Below, piece after piece: positions 11,686-22,228 of a DNA stretch of 64,000 nucleotides. The notes below the pieces were generated by a model. The model saw nothing but the letters and a program-made list of their open reading frames with translations. It did not search any database and was not told the origin of the DNA. Origin of the DNA: Linyphia triangularis. Lineage: Eukaryota; Arthropoda; Arachnida; Araneae; Linyphiidae. Both the position numbers and the translations under genes were made by a program. Every line of letters starts with the position of its first letter. Position 1 is the stretch's first letter. The stretch is taken from the NCBI GenBank assembly GCA_963978545.1, contig OZ021733.1, forward strand, positions 71,827,589-71,891,588, given 5' to 3'.

Positions 11686-13140
11686 TTGTGTAATCAAATA
11701 TTAGGAGACGCGAATTCAATTGAACCTGATAAGTTGTTAGAAGCCGTCTCTAAATTCGAAACACTGAAGTTAAAATACGAAGAGCTTCAGAACTTAAACA
11801 GTGGGTTTTTGAAACATCTGTTTCAAGATGAAACGGTAGCAGATGAAGAATTAGAAGAAGAAACTATATAGCTGTTGATGAGTACAGTACCAAATTCTTT
11901 AAAATCACTGCCGTTCTTGATCGGAAATAGAGAGAAAACAATGACCAAAGGTCTGCCGTTCGAGAAACGGTAGGTAATCCACAGTTCAAACTTCCAAAAA
12001 TAGAGTTGGAAAAATATGATGGAAAGTTGAAAGGCTGGTTGGTAAATTCCTAGTTCACGTTTAAGGGTTGGCGCACTTTTGAAAAGTTGGCTTTAAAGCC
12101 AGAATGTCGCCAATTCGGAATTCCAATATGAAAAATTGAGAAACGAACCAGCTCCATGATTTGTGGTATAGAAAGGTTAAAGCCAAAGCGCGTCAATAAA
12201 AAAAATGGGGTTGCCAAATTTAGAACTATATCGCCTACAAAACAGCGCCAAATCGGCTTGGCGATATTTTAACGTCAACTAGGAATAGACCGGCTGGTTA
12301 TCATTTTGGGTAATGTTCAGAAAAATGGATGAAGATAACAACATTGATCCAGGTGACAAATTCCAGTATCTCATACAGAGTACAGTACAAAATTCTAGAG
12401 CTAGAGAACTGGTGCAAAGTTATCCAGCTTCAGCAGAGATCTGTCCAAAAGTCATTGCAAGTTTCAAAGATAGATTTGGGAAAGAAAATGTTCTGGTTGA
12501 GATGTACATCAGGGGACGATTGTCTCTGGTGGTACAGAATTTAAAATCTCACACAGAATTCTCACTTTCTAGCATGTATGACCAGCTTGAGTCACAATTA
12601 AGAGCGTTGGATTCCTTAGGCATCTCAACAAAGATGTATGATGTGATATTATTTCCGCTAGTGGAATCCTGGATACCAGAAGAGCTACTCGGGATATGGC
12701 AGCGACAGACAACTTTGGTAGAAGCACCTAAGGGCAGACTTAAAACTTTGATGGCATTCATCAGAAATGAAGTGGAAAATGAGCTACGCATCTCTGTGGT
12801 TGTGCAAGGTTTTGATTTAAAGAAATCTAATAGAAAAATAGGAATAGAAGAACCTCAGTAAAAAACCAGATCAAGAATATTGTAGCAACTGCAAATGATT
12901 TATTTGGTAGGGATAAAAGAAAGGAGAATTTCTCCATCTGTATTTTTTGTCAAAAAAGACATGACAGCAAAGACTGTTTTCAAGCTCGAAAGATGTCATT
13001 TCAGGAGAAACAAGACATAGCTAAGAAACAAGGATTCTGTTTCGCCTGTCTAAAAATAGGACATTGTTTTAAGAGTTGTCGAACAACTGTTCAGTGTATA
13101 ATATGTGGACGCAAACATTGGGCTGTCATGTGTCGGGAAA
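11686..13140 (+). pseudogene. BEL/Pao gag pseudogene with zinc knuckles
   Basis: Fragments in order: 11686-11871 (no ATG; opens at TTG), a leucine/glutamate-rich coiled-coil-like N-terminus; 11880-12032, reaching the LPKIELEKYDG motif typical of BEL gag; then the inserted MITE; then 12313-12861, containing the DPGDKFQYL motif of the DUF1759 gag family followed by helical gag sequence. A different frame from about 12930 has three zinc knuckles: Cys-x2-Cys-x3-His-x4-Cys, Cys-x2-Cys-x4-His-x4-Cys and Cys-x2-Cys-x3-His-x4-Cys, ending near 13130. In an intact element Gag would form the particle and bind RNA. Here at least three frame breaks and the insertion abolish it. Confidence 0.8.
12041..12291. 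mobile_element. 251-bp MITE inserted in BEL gag
   Basis: The 8-bp target site GGCTGGTT is present on both sides (12033-12040 and 12292-12299). Imperfect inverted ends read GGTAAATTCCTAGTTCACG at the left and, as reverse complement, GGTCTATTCCTAGTTGACG at the right. Removing it would leave a single target copy inside gag. No coding capacity. The 8-bp duplication suggests a hAT-type non-autonomous element; the class assignment is inference. Confidence 0.8.
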
Positions 13141-13354
13141 TTACAGCAAGCCGAAGTGAGAGAGAACTGCAGTTCTGTGAAAGAAGTGATTATTCTGTCA
13201 GAAGTGAAATTGCTATAACATCCCTTTTCTCTCAGACTTCAACAATTAGTAATCTAAAGGGAGCTCAACACTTTGGGAATTAGAGATCCAGTTGAGAAGA
13301 AAAAAAATTGCAGCTCTAAATCATTTCAAAAACACTGTGTAAAAGAATGAAGAT

Positions 13355-15405
13355 GGACGCTATGAGGTTCATTTACCATGAATAGAATCCGAGGAATTTT
13401 TGAAAGAAAATAGGAATGCTCAAGAAAAAAGATGTTTATCAATGTCGATCAAACTTCAACAAGAAAGCAGATATGCTGATTATGAAGATGTATTCAAAGA
13501 TTGGGAGAAATCTGGAATAATCGAAATGGTACCCGAGAATGAACTGGAAACTCCATCACATTACTTGCCCCATAGAGGTGTTTTAAGAGAATTCAACGAC
13601 TAGTGTTCGACCTGTTTTTCACGCATCCAGTCATGAAAAAAGTTCCCCATCATTACATGACTATTTAGAAATGGGACCTAACCTTCTAGAAATATACCCC
13701 TACTACTGATGAGATTTCGCTAGAACAACATTGGAGTTGTGTCAGACATCAAAAAGGCATTTTTGCAGATCTCTGTTATGAAGGAAGATTGTGATTTTCT
13801 GCGATTCCTGTGCTGGGAAAATTTTGAAGAAAGAAAGTTCAAGGTATTTAGGCACGAAAGAGTATTATGCGTAGAATATTAGTATTAGAGTATTAGTTCA
13901 TTTCTCTTAGCTGCAGTTTTGTATTCTAGAAGATGCATAGCACTAGCTATGAAAGAAACGGCAAACATTTTGAAGAAATCCTTTTACGTAGATAATTGCA
14001 TAACTTATGTGTCCAACAAAGAAGAATTGGGGAAATTCATTAAGGAATCAAGAAGATCGTTGGAAGGTGCTTGTTTTGACCTACGAGGATGGGAACATAC
14101 TGCTCTGCAAGAAATTTCGAATATCGAAGAACCCACTCATATTTCAGGAATCCTATGGGATGAAGTGGAGGATTCTCTATTCTGTGATTTGAGCACTCTA
14201 CAAGAAGTTAAATCTGCCGCAACTAGAAGAATTGTTTCATCAACTGTTTGAAATTTATTTGGAATTTCGTGTCCAGTAACTTTGCCACCTAAGCTTTTAG
14301 TTCAACAGACCTAGAATCTCAAAATAGGTTGGGATCTTGAGTTACCAGAACACAATCAAGTAGACTTTGAGAACTGGATAAAAGACTTGTCTTTACTATC
14401 CAATGGGAAAATTCCTAGAAACCTTTTGGTGTGTACAATCCTAAGGCAAGAATTGATTTTCATGTTTTCTGCGATGCCAGTCAGGTTGCATACATTGCAG
14501 TTGTATTCATTAGGAAGATGAGAACATATCAGTACATTTTGTACAAGCGAAAAATAGAATTGCCCCTTTACACAAGATGACTATGCCAAGGTTGGCACTA
14601 CTTGCCTGTTGTATTGGAGAACGTCTTGCGTCTAATATAACTGCAGCCATGGAGATCAAAGATATTTCTACTACTTACTGGTCCGACTCATCTACTGCAC
14701 TTTGCTGGATAAAGAGAGATGACAACTGGGGAGAGTTTTTATCAACAATAGAGTCAAAGAAATTCGAAAACTGTCATCAAAAAATTCATGGAAACATGTA
14801 CCAGGAGAATATAACTCTACTGATTTGCCCTCAAGAGGTTGTACAGTTAAAGCCTTCATAAAACCCAGATGGTGGGAGGGAACACCATGGCTAAAGTTAA
14901 GAGAAGAAAAGTGGCCTGAAAGCAAATTCCAGGCAAGAAGAAGTTGGAATTTGTAAAGAGAGGCAAAAGTGCATAACTTCTACTCTTGTTTGCAACAAAG
15001 AAGATAATTGGTATAGTAGATTTTCAGAGTATCCTAAAATCTTGTGAATTTGTGCTTGAATGTAGAGATTCACCAACAATTCGCTTAAGCGTAATATCCA
15101 GAAAGAGAAGGAACTTTTAGTATATGAATTGGAGTCTGCTGAAAAGAAGCTTTTAAGAATTGTTCAACAAGAAGTTCAAATCAAAGAGGATTTGAAATCA
15201 CTCTGCACCTTTACGGATAATGAAAGACTTATGAGATTAACAACAAAAATTACAAGAAGAGAGGATGATGAAACCTTTTTATGTCCTACTGTGCTGCCGT
15301 CAAGATACAATATTGTTAAGAAACTCATTTTCAATCGTCATCGGAAAACACGTGCTGGAGTGCAGTCTATGTTAGCTGATCTTAGGCAGAAGTTCTGGAT
15401 TGTAA
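13355..15405 (+). pseudogene. BEL/Pao pol pseudogene (RT, RNase H, integrase start)
   Basis: Recognisable blocks: 13400-13603, the pre-RT region with GIIEMVP and the YLPH motif; 13603-13690, the DASAK/SLHD/GPNL-like block; 13735-13830, the DIKKAFLQI block of the RT palm; 13982-13996, the catalytic box read as Tyr-Val-Asp-Asn instead of Tyr-Val-Asp-Asp; about 14440-14520, the RNase H start FCDAS; 14577-14730, MPRLALLACCIGERL and the WSDSST motif; 15129-15405, the region before the integrase zinc finger with the LRQKFWI motif. Stops and frameshifts separate nearly every block. The changed catalytic Asp and the missing integrase core show it cannot move itself. Confidence 0.82.
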
Positions 15406-16142
15406 GGCCGGGTGTCCACTGGAGCGGGATAGCAAGAATGGTGGAAAAGAGGGATTGAGGATGTTTCTGGTGGATTGAACAGGATTTTTTGCTGTAGCGT
15501 CCACTGAAGCAGGATTTGAAGATGAACTAAAGTTAATTACCACTGCGCAAGCGCAGTACGTAAAAGATTCTTTCACATTTTAGTAGCTTCGCAGCTGTTG
15601 TTGTTGTTGTTGTGCTTGCCTTGATAAAGGGATTTTGGTTTTGCTTTTAAATCTTCGCTTTTTATAGTATGTATAAATTACTAAATTATAATTTCTTTTG
15701 TGAATTAAATGTTATTTAGCAGTTATAATTTTGTGTGTGTACCTGTTGGTTTTTACTTTGTTCAGAATTGAACTTATATTTTATTCTTCTAATTCTTACT
15801 TTTTGTATAGCAATCTTAAACATTCTGGCTGTTTTTTTTTCTCTAAATATTCCTTGTTTATTCATAAGTGATCATTAAAAATTAATTGTTTTGTAGTCGT
15901 TAAAGTAGATTTCTCCTTTTTTACTTGCATGTTTTATAAGACTGTTTTTTTCTTTTTCTCTTGTATTAGGGAATGTTATAGCAACTCAAGTTTTATGAAT
16001 GAATAACATTATATATACTTTTCTGTTTAATTTCATAGAATTGTAATTTCTCTTTAAGATGACCCATTATCAAGCTATGTTGGACGTCATCTTTTTTTTT
16101 AATCGCTTGTTAGTGCATCAGGAACAGAGATGATGGGAGAAT
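15406..16142. other. Non-coding DNA between BEL remnant and inverted duplication
   Basis: A short imperfect direct repeat (GTGTCCACTGGAGCGGGAT at about 15412-15430 and GCGTCCACTGAAGCAGGAT at about 15497-15515) lies just past the BEL break. A TTG microsatellite is at about 15596-15613. The rest is T-rich and unassigned. No matching LTR is seen. Confidence 0.45.
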
Positions 16143-16191
16143 CCTCGCGGTCTATAAGCTTGCACGCTAAACACTATACCGTTTGGTCGGC
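16143..16191 (-). mobile_element. SINE head fragment
   Basis: On the minus strand this is the first 49 bases of the tRNA-derived SINE seen complete at 39723-39900 and 24166-24347 (GCCGACCAAACGG to CCGCGAGG). It is cut exactly at the arm boundary, so the break happened after the SINE had inserted. Confidence 0.85.
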
Positions 16192-18117
16192 CATTTCCTT
16201 TTTAAATCAATGAATAATATAAATACCATTTACCCAAATAACAAATGCTTTTGAGAATGTAAACTTGGTATTTTGAAAAATAATTATTTAAACTTTAAAT
16301 AAATAAATCTTTAAACAAATTACTTTTATTGGTATCGATAGCTAGCTTTTGAAATTAGTTTTAAAAAAATTCAATTTTAAAGGTATAAATTCTAAATCTT
16401 GACACACATACTAAAATTAAATGTTACTCTGAACTCATACATTCTTATCAATCGTATATTGCAAGCCCACTTTAAGAACACTCCGGTGCAATACCCAAGG
16501 CATATCTGGTCTTTTGTCAAAGAGCAGACATGCAGCATGTGTGGCCAATTAACCAATTTCCCAAGGCTATAACGCTGTTGTATGGTATTGACAGATACAC
16601 GGAACCCAACTGCTTCTTGGTTTGCGGGGCGGGGGTTAGAAATAGAGGAGGTGCTTTTCTCCATCTGAAGTTAAAAAAAAAAAATTCGGTACTTTTTGGC
16701 TTTTTGTTTTGTTGTATGGATCCAATAAATTTTAAAATTTTTTAGTAAAACAAGATATCGCGGGTTCTTCTTGACAAGCCCTTCTTTGTTTTTATTTAAA
16801 TTTTATTTTAGTTACTGTGTTTTTAATTTTGGCGAATTTTCTAATCGCCAAAAGTCTTATGCTACATCTGTTCCAATGTTCCTTTCAAACTCTGTTTAAT
16901 ATACATTTTCCAATATTTCTCAGAAAATCTTGCGTTCCACAACTCAAAAGATCTGACTGCAAAATGCTGAAACTCAACTCAAAGCTATCTCCTGAGGTTT
17001 GAGGTTTTTTACTTTTGTAATTTTTAATAAAATCTGTGTAGTGTTAAAAACAATGAATTCTTCTGCTAGTCGCTTTTCTGGTAACCTTGTTGACCAGCTC
17101 TTCAAGAACTACTTCATTATTTTCTGTTGTTTATTTTATTGCTTTTTCAAGTTTTTTTAGTATTATGGAGTGAAATTATAATTTTTCTAATGTTTATTTT
17201 TATTTAGTCACCATTTTTCCTAGTGTTTATTCGCTATTTTCTTGTAGAGCAGTCTCAAAGTTTAAAATTTTATTTTATTATTTCATTTGATTATTAATTT
17301 TTTGCAGTCACATTTTTGAATTGGAGGATCAGTACTTCTACTACACTTTTTTAGTAGTATTAGTTACTCACTATTTAGTTTTTTCTTTGGTTTTCTGAAA
17401 GAAAAAAAAAGACTTTTGTCTGCTCTTGCCATATTCATGTAACGCCTTAAAAAACTGAACATTTGATCATAATAGGAAAGAGGGTTGGGCAGCTAATATT
17501 AAAAAATAATAAAACTAGTTATAAATTAAAATTACTCACTTTTTAACATAATGAAAGGAAATTTAAAACTGCAGTGTTTCACAACTATTCTGTTAAGGTA
17601 TTGAAAAACAAATAATCTTACAATTCTACATTATAACGAAAAGAACATTTAATAAACATTAGTGCCGTTTCTAAAACACAACTTAAGCATGTGTTATTAA
17701 AAAAACGTAAGCATGAATGTTATAAATAAAATCAATGTAAACACATAATACAAACAACGCAAGAAGTAACATGTTAAAAAATCAACGCTGGTGTATACAG
17801 TGAAATTTATTAAATGTTAAATACTGTTATGATATAATGTAAACACTGTTTATTGGTGTATTCTAAATCCCCTAAACAAGGCAATTTCATTGGCTACCGA
17901 AACCAAATTTTTATGTTGTTGTGAATCGACAAAAAGTGCCAGTCTGTTCAACCTTGTTTTGCTCATAGAATTTCTTAATATGATGTTAATGATCACAAAG
18001 TTGAAAGCTCAGAAGTTTCAATTGAAACTGGTAAAATACATTTTTTTTTAATAAGTGACTTATATTCGGAAATATGTCTACAGAACATTCTGCGAAAGCA
18101 TCAAGAAAACCTTTCTA

Positions 18118-18293
18118 CAGGGTTACTACAAAAGAATCATTCATTTCCAAAACAAGATTTATTCAAAAGTATTATACTTTTGAATAAATCGGGTAAACTT
18201 GAGTACCACCTGGAGCATAAAACTTAACTATTTTGCGGTTGTTTTCTTGTACCAATCATATTTGTAAGTATAATACTTTTGAATAAGTCGGGT
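18118..18293. mobile_element. Truncated copy of TA-flanked MITE
   Basis: It begins TA|CAGGGTTACTAC at 18116 and follows the full-length copy at 22019-22228 (opposite orientation) until the motif GAATAAGTCGGGT, where the arm ends. The distal TIR half is missing. A self-complementary TTCAAAAGTATTATACTTTT block lies in the middle. Confidence 0.8.
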
Positions 18294-18408
18294 AAGGTTC
18301 GAATAAGGGAGTAAGGTTCAGATGACAAGGGAGTAACCATCATAAAACCTTGAAGAAAGGGTCCTAGTCTCCAGACGTCAAGCTTTTGGTAACCATTTCA
18401 TGACCCCC

Positions 18409-18615
18409 CTTGCCACAAGGCTTTCGCCCTAAAGGGTATGTAAACCTTTTCGGGATGAGCTTGCCACAAGGTTTTCGCCGTAAAGGGTGTGTAAACCTTT
18501 TCGTGATAAGCCTGCCACACGGTTTTTGCCGTAAGGGTTGTATAAGCCTTTTCATAATAGGCTTGCCAAAAGGTTTTCACTGTAAAGGGTGTGTAAACCT
18601 TTTCACTCTGAGGTT
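18409..18615 (+). repeat. 51-bp minisatellite, about four copies
   Basis: The landmark TGCCA(C/A)A occurs at 18411, 18462, 18513 and 18564, exactly 51 bases apart. Each unit has a (T/C)TTTCGCC-like block, (T/A)AAGGGT and TAAACCTTTTC. Because 51 is divisible by three, frames stay open through the array on both strands (plus 18410-18748; minus 18364-18555 and 18398-18580). These give 17-residue repeats (core GF..KG.VNLF on plus). Nothing suggests that they are translated. Confidence 0.88.
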
Positions 18616-19369
18616 CCCACCCTGTAGATATAGGAAAGGTTGCAAAACTTTCCTTTATAAAGTATCATTTATCTTTTGTGTTCAAAAAGAAACACTTAAT
18701 TGGGAGAGTTCCAATATTGTCGGAAAATGCTTTAAATTTAGTGGCTAATGAAAAATTAATATTTATTCTATAGGAATTTAATTACAATTTGCCTTTAATG
18801 GTATCAATCATAACCCAATTTATTGATAAATTTTAATTTATTTGCTAGGTAGAACTTACTAGAATAATAAACATAATTTACTTTTTTTTGTAAAGAATTT
18901 AAAAAAAAATAAAGATTCAAAATTCAATAAAAAATTATGTATATATTATTAAGAAAATGCATTGAGATCTTAGTAGGTTGCGTTAGACAATTTAAATTGC
19001 ATTAAAATTTGTTTTAAAGGGTAATCCAAGCTACTTATAGTTTTATTATTAGAAACATATACAACTAAAAATGCATTTTTACTGATAATTCTTTTTTAGA
19101 TAATTCTTTATTTTGAAGTAAACAAACACAAATGAGTTGCTTTTTCATTTTATACAAAGAATATAATTTAAACATGATTTTAAATATATACTACAAATAT
19201 TTCTTCATTTATTTGCTGCATCTGACAAGAAGTTTCTGGAAGATTCTTGAGGAAAACTAAAGGGAATCCCATTCATTTCTATCTGAAAAAAATAAACAAA
19301 TTTAAAATCTATAATAATAAAACAAGCTGTGTGTGTGTCTGTTTGTGGATCTGTTATAGAAACCTACTT

Positions 19370-20270
19370 AAAATTGGAGTAGAGCTCTGAAATTTTCAAC
19401 ACAAGAAGTTTTGACCTTCTAATTTATGAATGTCAAACAGAATGTAAAATTTTAATTAGTTCTTTTTTAATTAATATTTTAACTAACTTTTATTTTACAA
19501 AGTGACTTCAAATAGAGATACAGCTCTGAAATTTTCAACATAAGTAATTTTGGCCTTCTTATTGAACTATTGAAAAAAAAGAATTTTAAATTTGTTTTTA
19601 GTTTTTTCTTTAATTAATTAATAAATATTTTACAAAACGGTTTCTAATAGAGCTACAGCTCTGAAATTTTCAACATAAGTAGATTTAGCCTTCTAATTGG
19701 ACTTTTAAAAAACGGAATTTTAAATTTTTATTTAGTTCTTTTTAATTAATTAATAACTATTCTACAAAATGATATCCAATATTGCTACAGCTCTGAAATT
19801 TTCAACATAAGTAGTTTTGTCTTTTATTTGGCCTTTTTTTGAAAAACAGAGTTTCAAATTTTTATTTAGTTCTTTTTTAATTATTATTTTTTTTTTTTAA
19901 TTTATTAATATATATTTAACAAAACGATATCTAATAGAGCTGCAGCTCTGAAATTTTCAACATAAGTAGTTGTGCCCTCCTAATTGGACGTTTGAAAAAC
20001 ATAATTTTACATTTTTATTTAGTTCTTTTTTAATTAATTAAAAAATATTTTACAAAACGATTTCTATTTGGGCTACAGTTCTGAAATTTTCAATACAAGT
20101 AGTTTTTTCATTCTAATTGGACTATTGACAAACAGAATGTTAAAATTTTAATTTGATTTTCGATTGATTCTTTGAATTTTTTTTTTTTTTTTAACAAAAA
20201 GCGACTTCTAATAGGCCTAGAGCTTTGAAAGTTTCAACATAAATAGTTTTGGCTTTCTAATTTTGCTTTT
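19370..20270 (+). repeat. Tandem array, unit about 132-155 bp, seven units
   Basis: The block GCTCTGAAATTTTCAACA recurs, with changes, at 19384, 19523, 19658, 19790, 19945, 20078 and 20222. Each is followed by TAAGTAGTTTTG-like and TTCTAATTGGACT blocks and a TTTAGTTCTTTTTTAATTAA stretch. Immediately before the array is a GTGTGTGTGTCTGTTTGTGG leader. Units are diverged, so this is an old array, possibly the internal part of a larger element. Confidence 0.85.
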
Positions 20271-20284
20271 CACAAATACGTGTT

Positions 20285-20580
20285 AAAATAATCTTAACCC
20301 CCTGAGACCTACAGCGCCCGAGAACTATTTGTTCTGCAGAGGATTCTCGGGCGGTTTCGGGCGTTTTGGGATCTTCGAGGTTTGGGGGGTCTGGTCAGCT
20401 TCCTCACCTCCTGTGGTGTTGATTTATAGGGGGCAGTTCACTCCTGTCAACTCCGAGAAGCAGAGTCTTGTGGCGAATTTTTTTTTCTTTCTTTTGCATG
20501 GGACATTTAGTAGAAACTCTTTCCGCGCGAGAACTTTTACTAGAGAATTGCCAAGTTTTACAAAATAATTTGCGTTTTGG
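20285..20580. other. GC-richer patch of unknown origin
   Basis: From about 20299 (CCCCCTGAGACC) to about 20540 the composition is clearly richer in G and C than the flanks and gives open frames on both strands (plus 20329-20568; minus 20404-20601). Neither translation is recognisable. It directly follows the tandem array and could be the end of the same element. Confidence 0.35.
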
Positions 20581-20789
20581 TTCGCAAAACATTAAATACA
20601 TATGAAATAAACCATGCTATTGATATTGTTAAATAAAATTATAATATTTAGCTAAACTTCTTGAAGAAATTAATTATTTCGTCAAGACAGATCCCTCTAT
20701 AAATTGTTTTAGTCGCATACAGCTGCGAACTCAAATATTTGTGAATTTTCGACTCATTTTCAAATGACATTATTCTTTTTTTTTTCGCG

Positions 20790-21345
20790 AGACATAATTA
20801 TATAACCCATGAAAACAAAGTTTTAAATATTAATCCTTTATATACATCGCCAATTTTTATATTCATTAACACAGCGCCGATTCTGTTAACAGCGTGTGCT
20901 TGGTGCTTGTATCTAATTTTAAATATCAAACACATTTATATCAGCAAAATGTGTTGCAAACTACGTTTCAAAATGTATTCATTAGAAATGAACGTGCATT
21001 TATGCATTCACATCCAAACATCTTTTTTTTTTTTATTTTGATTAAAACAATTTTATTATTTATTTATTTAAAAAAATTTGGCAATATCAAAGAGTTTCAA
21101 CAATGATCGGCTTACTGCTATTTTAGCGCGATTGGTTGAAGGCAAGTTAGTTTATTAGTATTCCGTATAAGCAACTTTTTAGTGACAATAACAGCCCCAA
21201 AATGTGAAAGAATGTATTGCCATCGACATCGAATCTACCTACCAACTTTCAACCCGCTTGGATGACGGCAAGGTGGGTTAATTAAGCATCCGCAGACTTG
21301 CACTCTATCGACACTCACACAAAATCGAAGTTAATTTAAAGAATT
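20790..21345 (+). repeat. Dispersed repeat family B, copy 3
   Basis: A good full-length representative. It has the start CCATGAAAACAAAGTTTTAAAT, then ATCGCCAATTTTTATATTC, GTGTGCTTGGTGCTTG, ATCAGCAAAATGTGTTG, GTATTCCGTA, TTTTTAGTGACAATAACAGC, GACATCGAATCTAC and CGCTTGGATGACGGCAAG, and ends ACAAAATCGAAGTTAAT. Same orientation as the other copies. Not coding. Confidence 0.7.
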
Positions 21346-22018
21346 CAAAATACATCCTTTATTGAAACTTTAATGCCTCTAATACGTACGTTATTGAAAT
21401 ATTCGATTTTTCTTAGATGCTATTTTATAATTTTAGGAGAAATGAAAGTACTCCCCTCGCTCGATAAAAATTTAACACTCCCTGTTTCACCACGATTAAT
21501 AATTTGGTATTGAAGATCAGAACAAATAAAGGATTCTACTTACGTAGGATTGCTTAGCCATATGAAGTCCGTGGATTATACAGGGAGGAGGCTGATAGGG
21601 CTACAGCTCCCTGAAAATTGAGAAAAATTATATTTCCAAGTGTAATGTAACAATTTTTGTAAATAGTTAATACTTAATATCCTCATTTAACTAACTTTTC
21701 GAGTCAGTCATTTTTTCAAAATAACTATAACAACGAGAAATGAACACAAAAATACAAGCACATCTATTTCATTTCAAACTCTTCCGATTTTACATTTCTT
21801 TCTCATTTCTATATGCTGGGGTCATGACGTCCTTCAGATGGTCAGAGCAGAGAAAACTTACTGGTTCCCTGAAAGAGCATGCGTAGACACAAAGACTTCT
21901 CCTTCCTGATACCAATAATACAAATCTGCCATAGAAAATCTGGTAAATTTTATGAAAGAGGTTTTCTTGGTTTTCAAAACATCATCGAAGCAGATTAGGA
22001 AATATGGAAAACAAAATA

Positions 22019-22228
22019 CAGGGTTACTAGAAAAGAATCATTCATTTTCAAAACCCGACTTATTCAAAAGTATTATACTTACAAATATGATTGGTACAAG
22101 AAAACAACCGCAAAATATTTAAGTTTTATGCTCCAGGTGGTGCTCAAGTTTACCCGATTTATTCAAAAGTATAATACTTTTGAATAAATCTTGTTTTGAA
22201 AATGAATGATTCTTTTGTAGTAACCCTG
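22019..22228. mobile_element. 210-bp MITE with TA target site
   Basis: Long inverted ends: CAGGGTTACTAGAAAAGAAT at 22019 and the complementary ATTCTTTTGTAGTAACCCTG ending at 22228. TA lies directly on each side (22017-22018 and 22229-22230). The inverted region extends about 60 bases, through GAATGATTCATTTTC-like and TATTCAAAAGTATTATACTT blocks. A TA target suggests a Tc1/mariner-type non-autonomous element. The right-arm boundary of the inverted duplication falls inside it at 22053. Confidence 0.85.

Larger units (their letters stand above)
11640..15405 (+). mobile_element. Defective BEL/Pao LTR retrotransposon
   Basis: Gag, zinc knuckles, reverse transcriptase, RNase H and the integrase N-terminal region occur in BEL/Pao order on the plus strand over about 3.8 kb. 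The frame is broken many times by stops and frameshifts. A protease domain is not recognisable between the knuckles and the reverse transcriptase, and the integrase core is missing because the sequence diverges after the FWIVR stretch at about 15400. No LTRs were found on either side. A MITE is inserted in gag (12041-12291). This is a dead, old copy with no complete reading frame. Confidence 0.85.
16143..18293 (-). repeat. Left arm of large inverted duplication
   Basis: This 2.15 kb segment is the reverse complement of 22053-24214. Long stretches are nearly identical with scattered substitutions and small indels, for example around 17690-17860 against 22470-22640. It starts inside a SINE (only the first 49 bases of the SINE remain, 16143-16191) and ends inside a MITE (18118-18293). 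The open frames within it are shared with the right arm and resemble no known protein. Confidence 0.9.
18294..22052. other. Spacer between the inverted arms
   Basis: 3.76 kb of DNA unique to the centre of the palindrome-like structure. It holds the 51-bp minisatellite (18409-18615), a roughly 135-bp tandem array (19370-20270), a GC-richer patch (about 20290-20560) and family B copy 3. No gene is recognised. Confidence 0.7.

Noticed and set aside
15400..15620. 3' LTR of the BEL/Pao element
   Set aside because: No matching copy upstream of gag and no TG..CA boundary with a target duplication.
16392..16664. Minus-strand frame repeated on plus at 23694-23885
   Set aside because: Shared only because both lie in the inverted duplication; the versions differ in length and match no protein.
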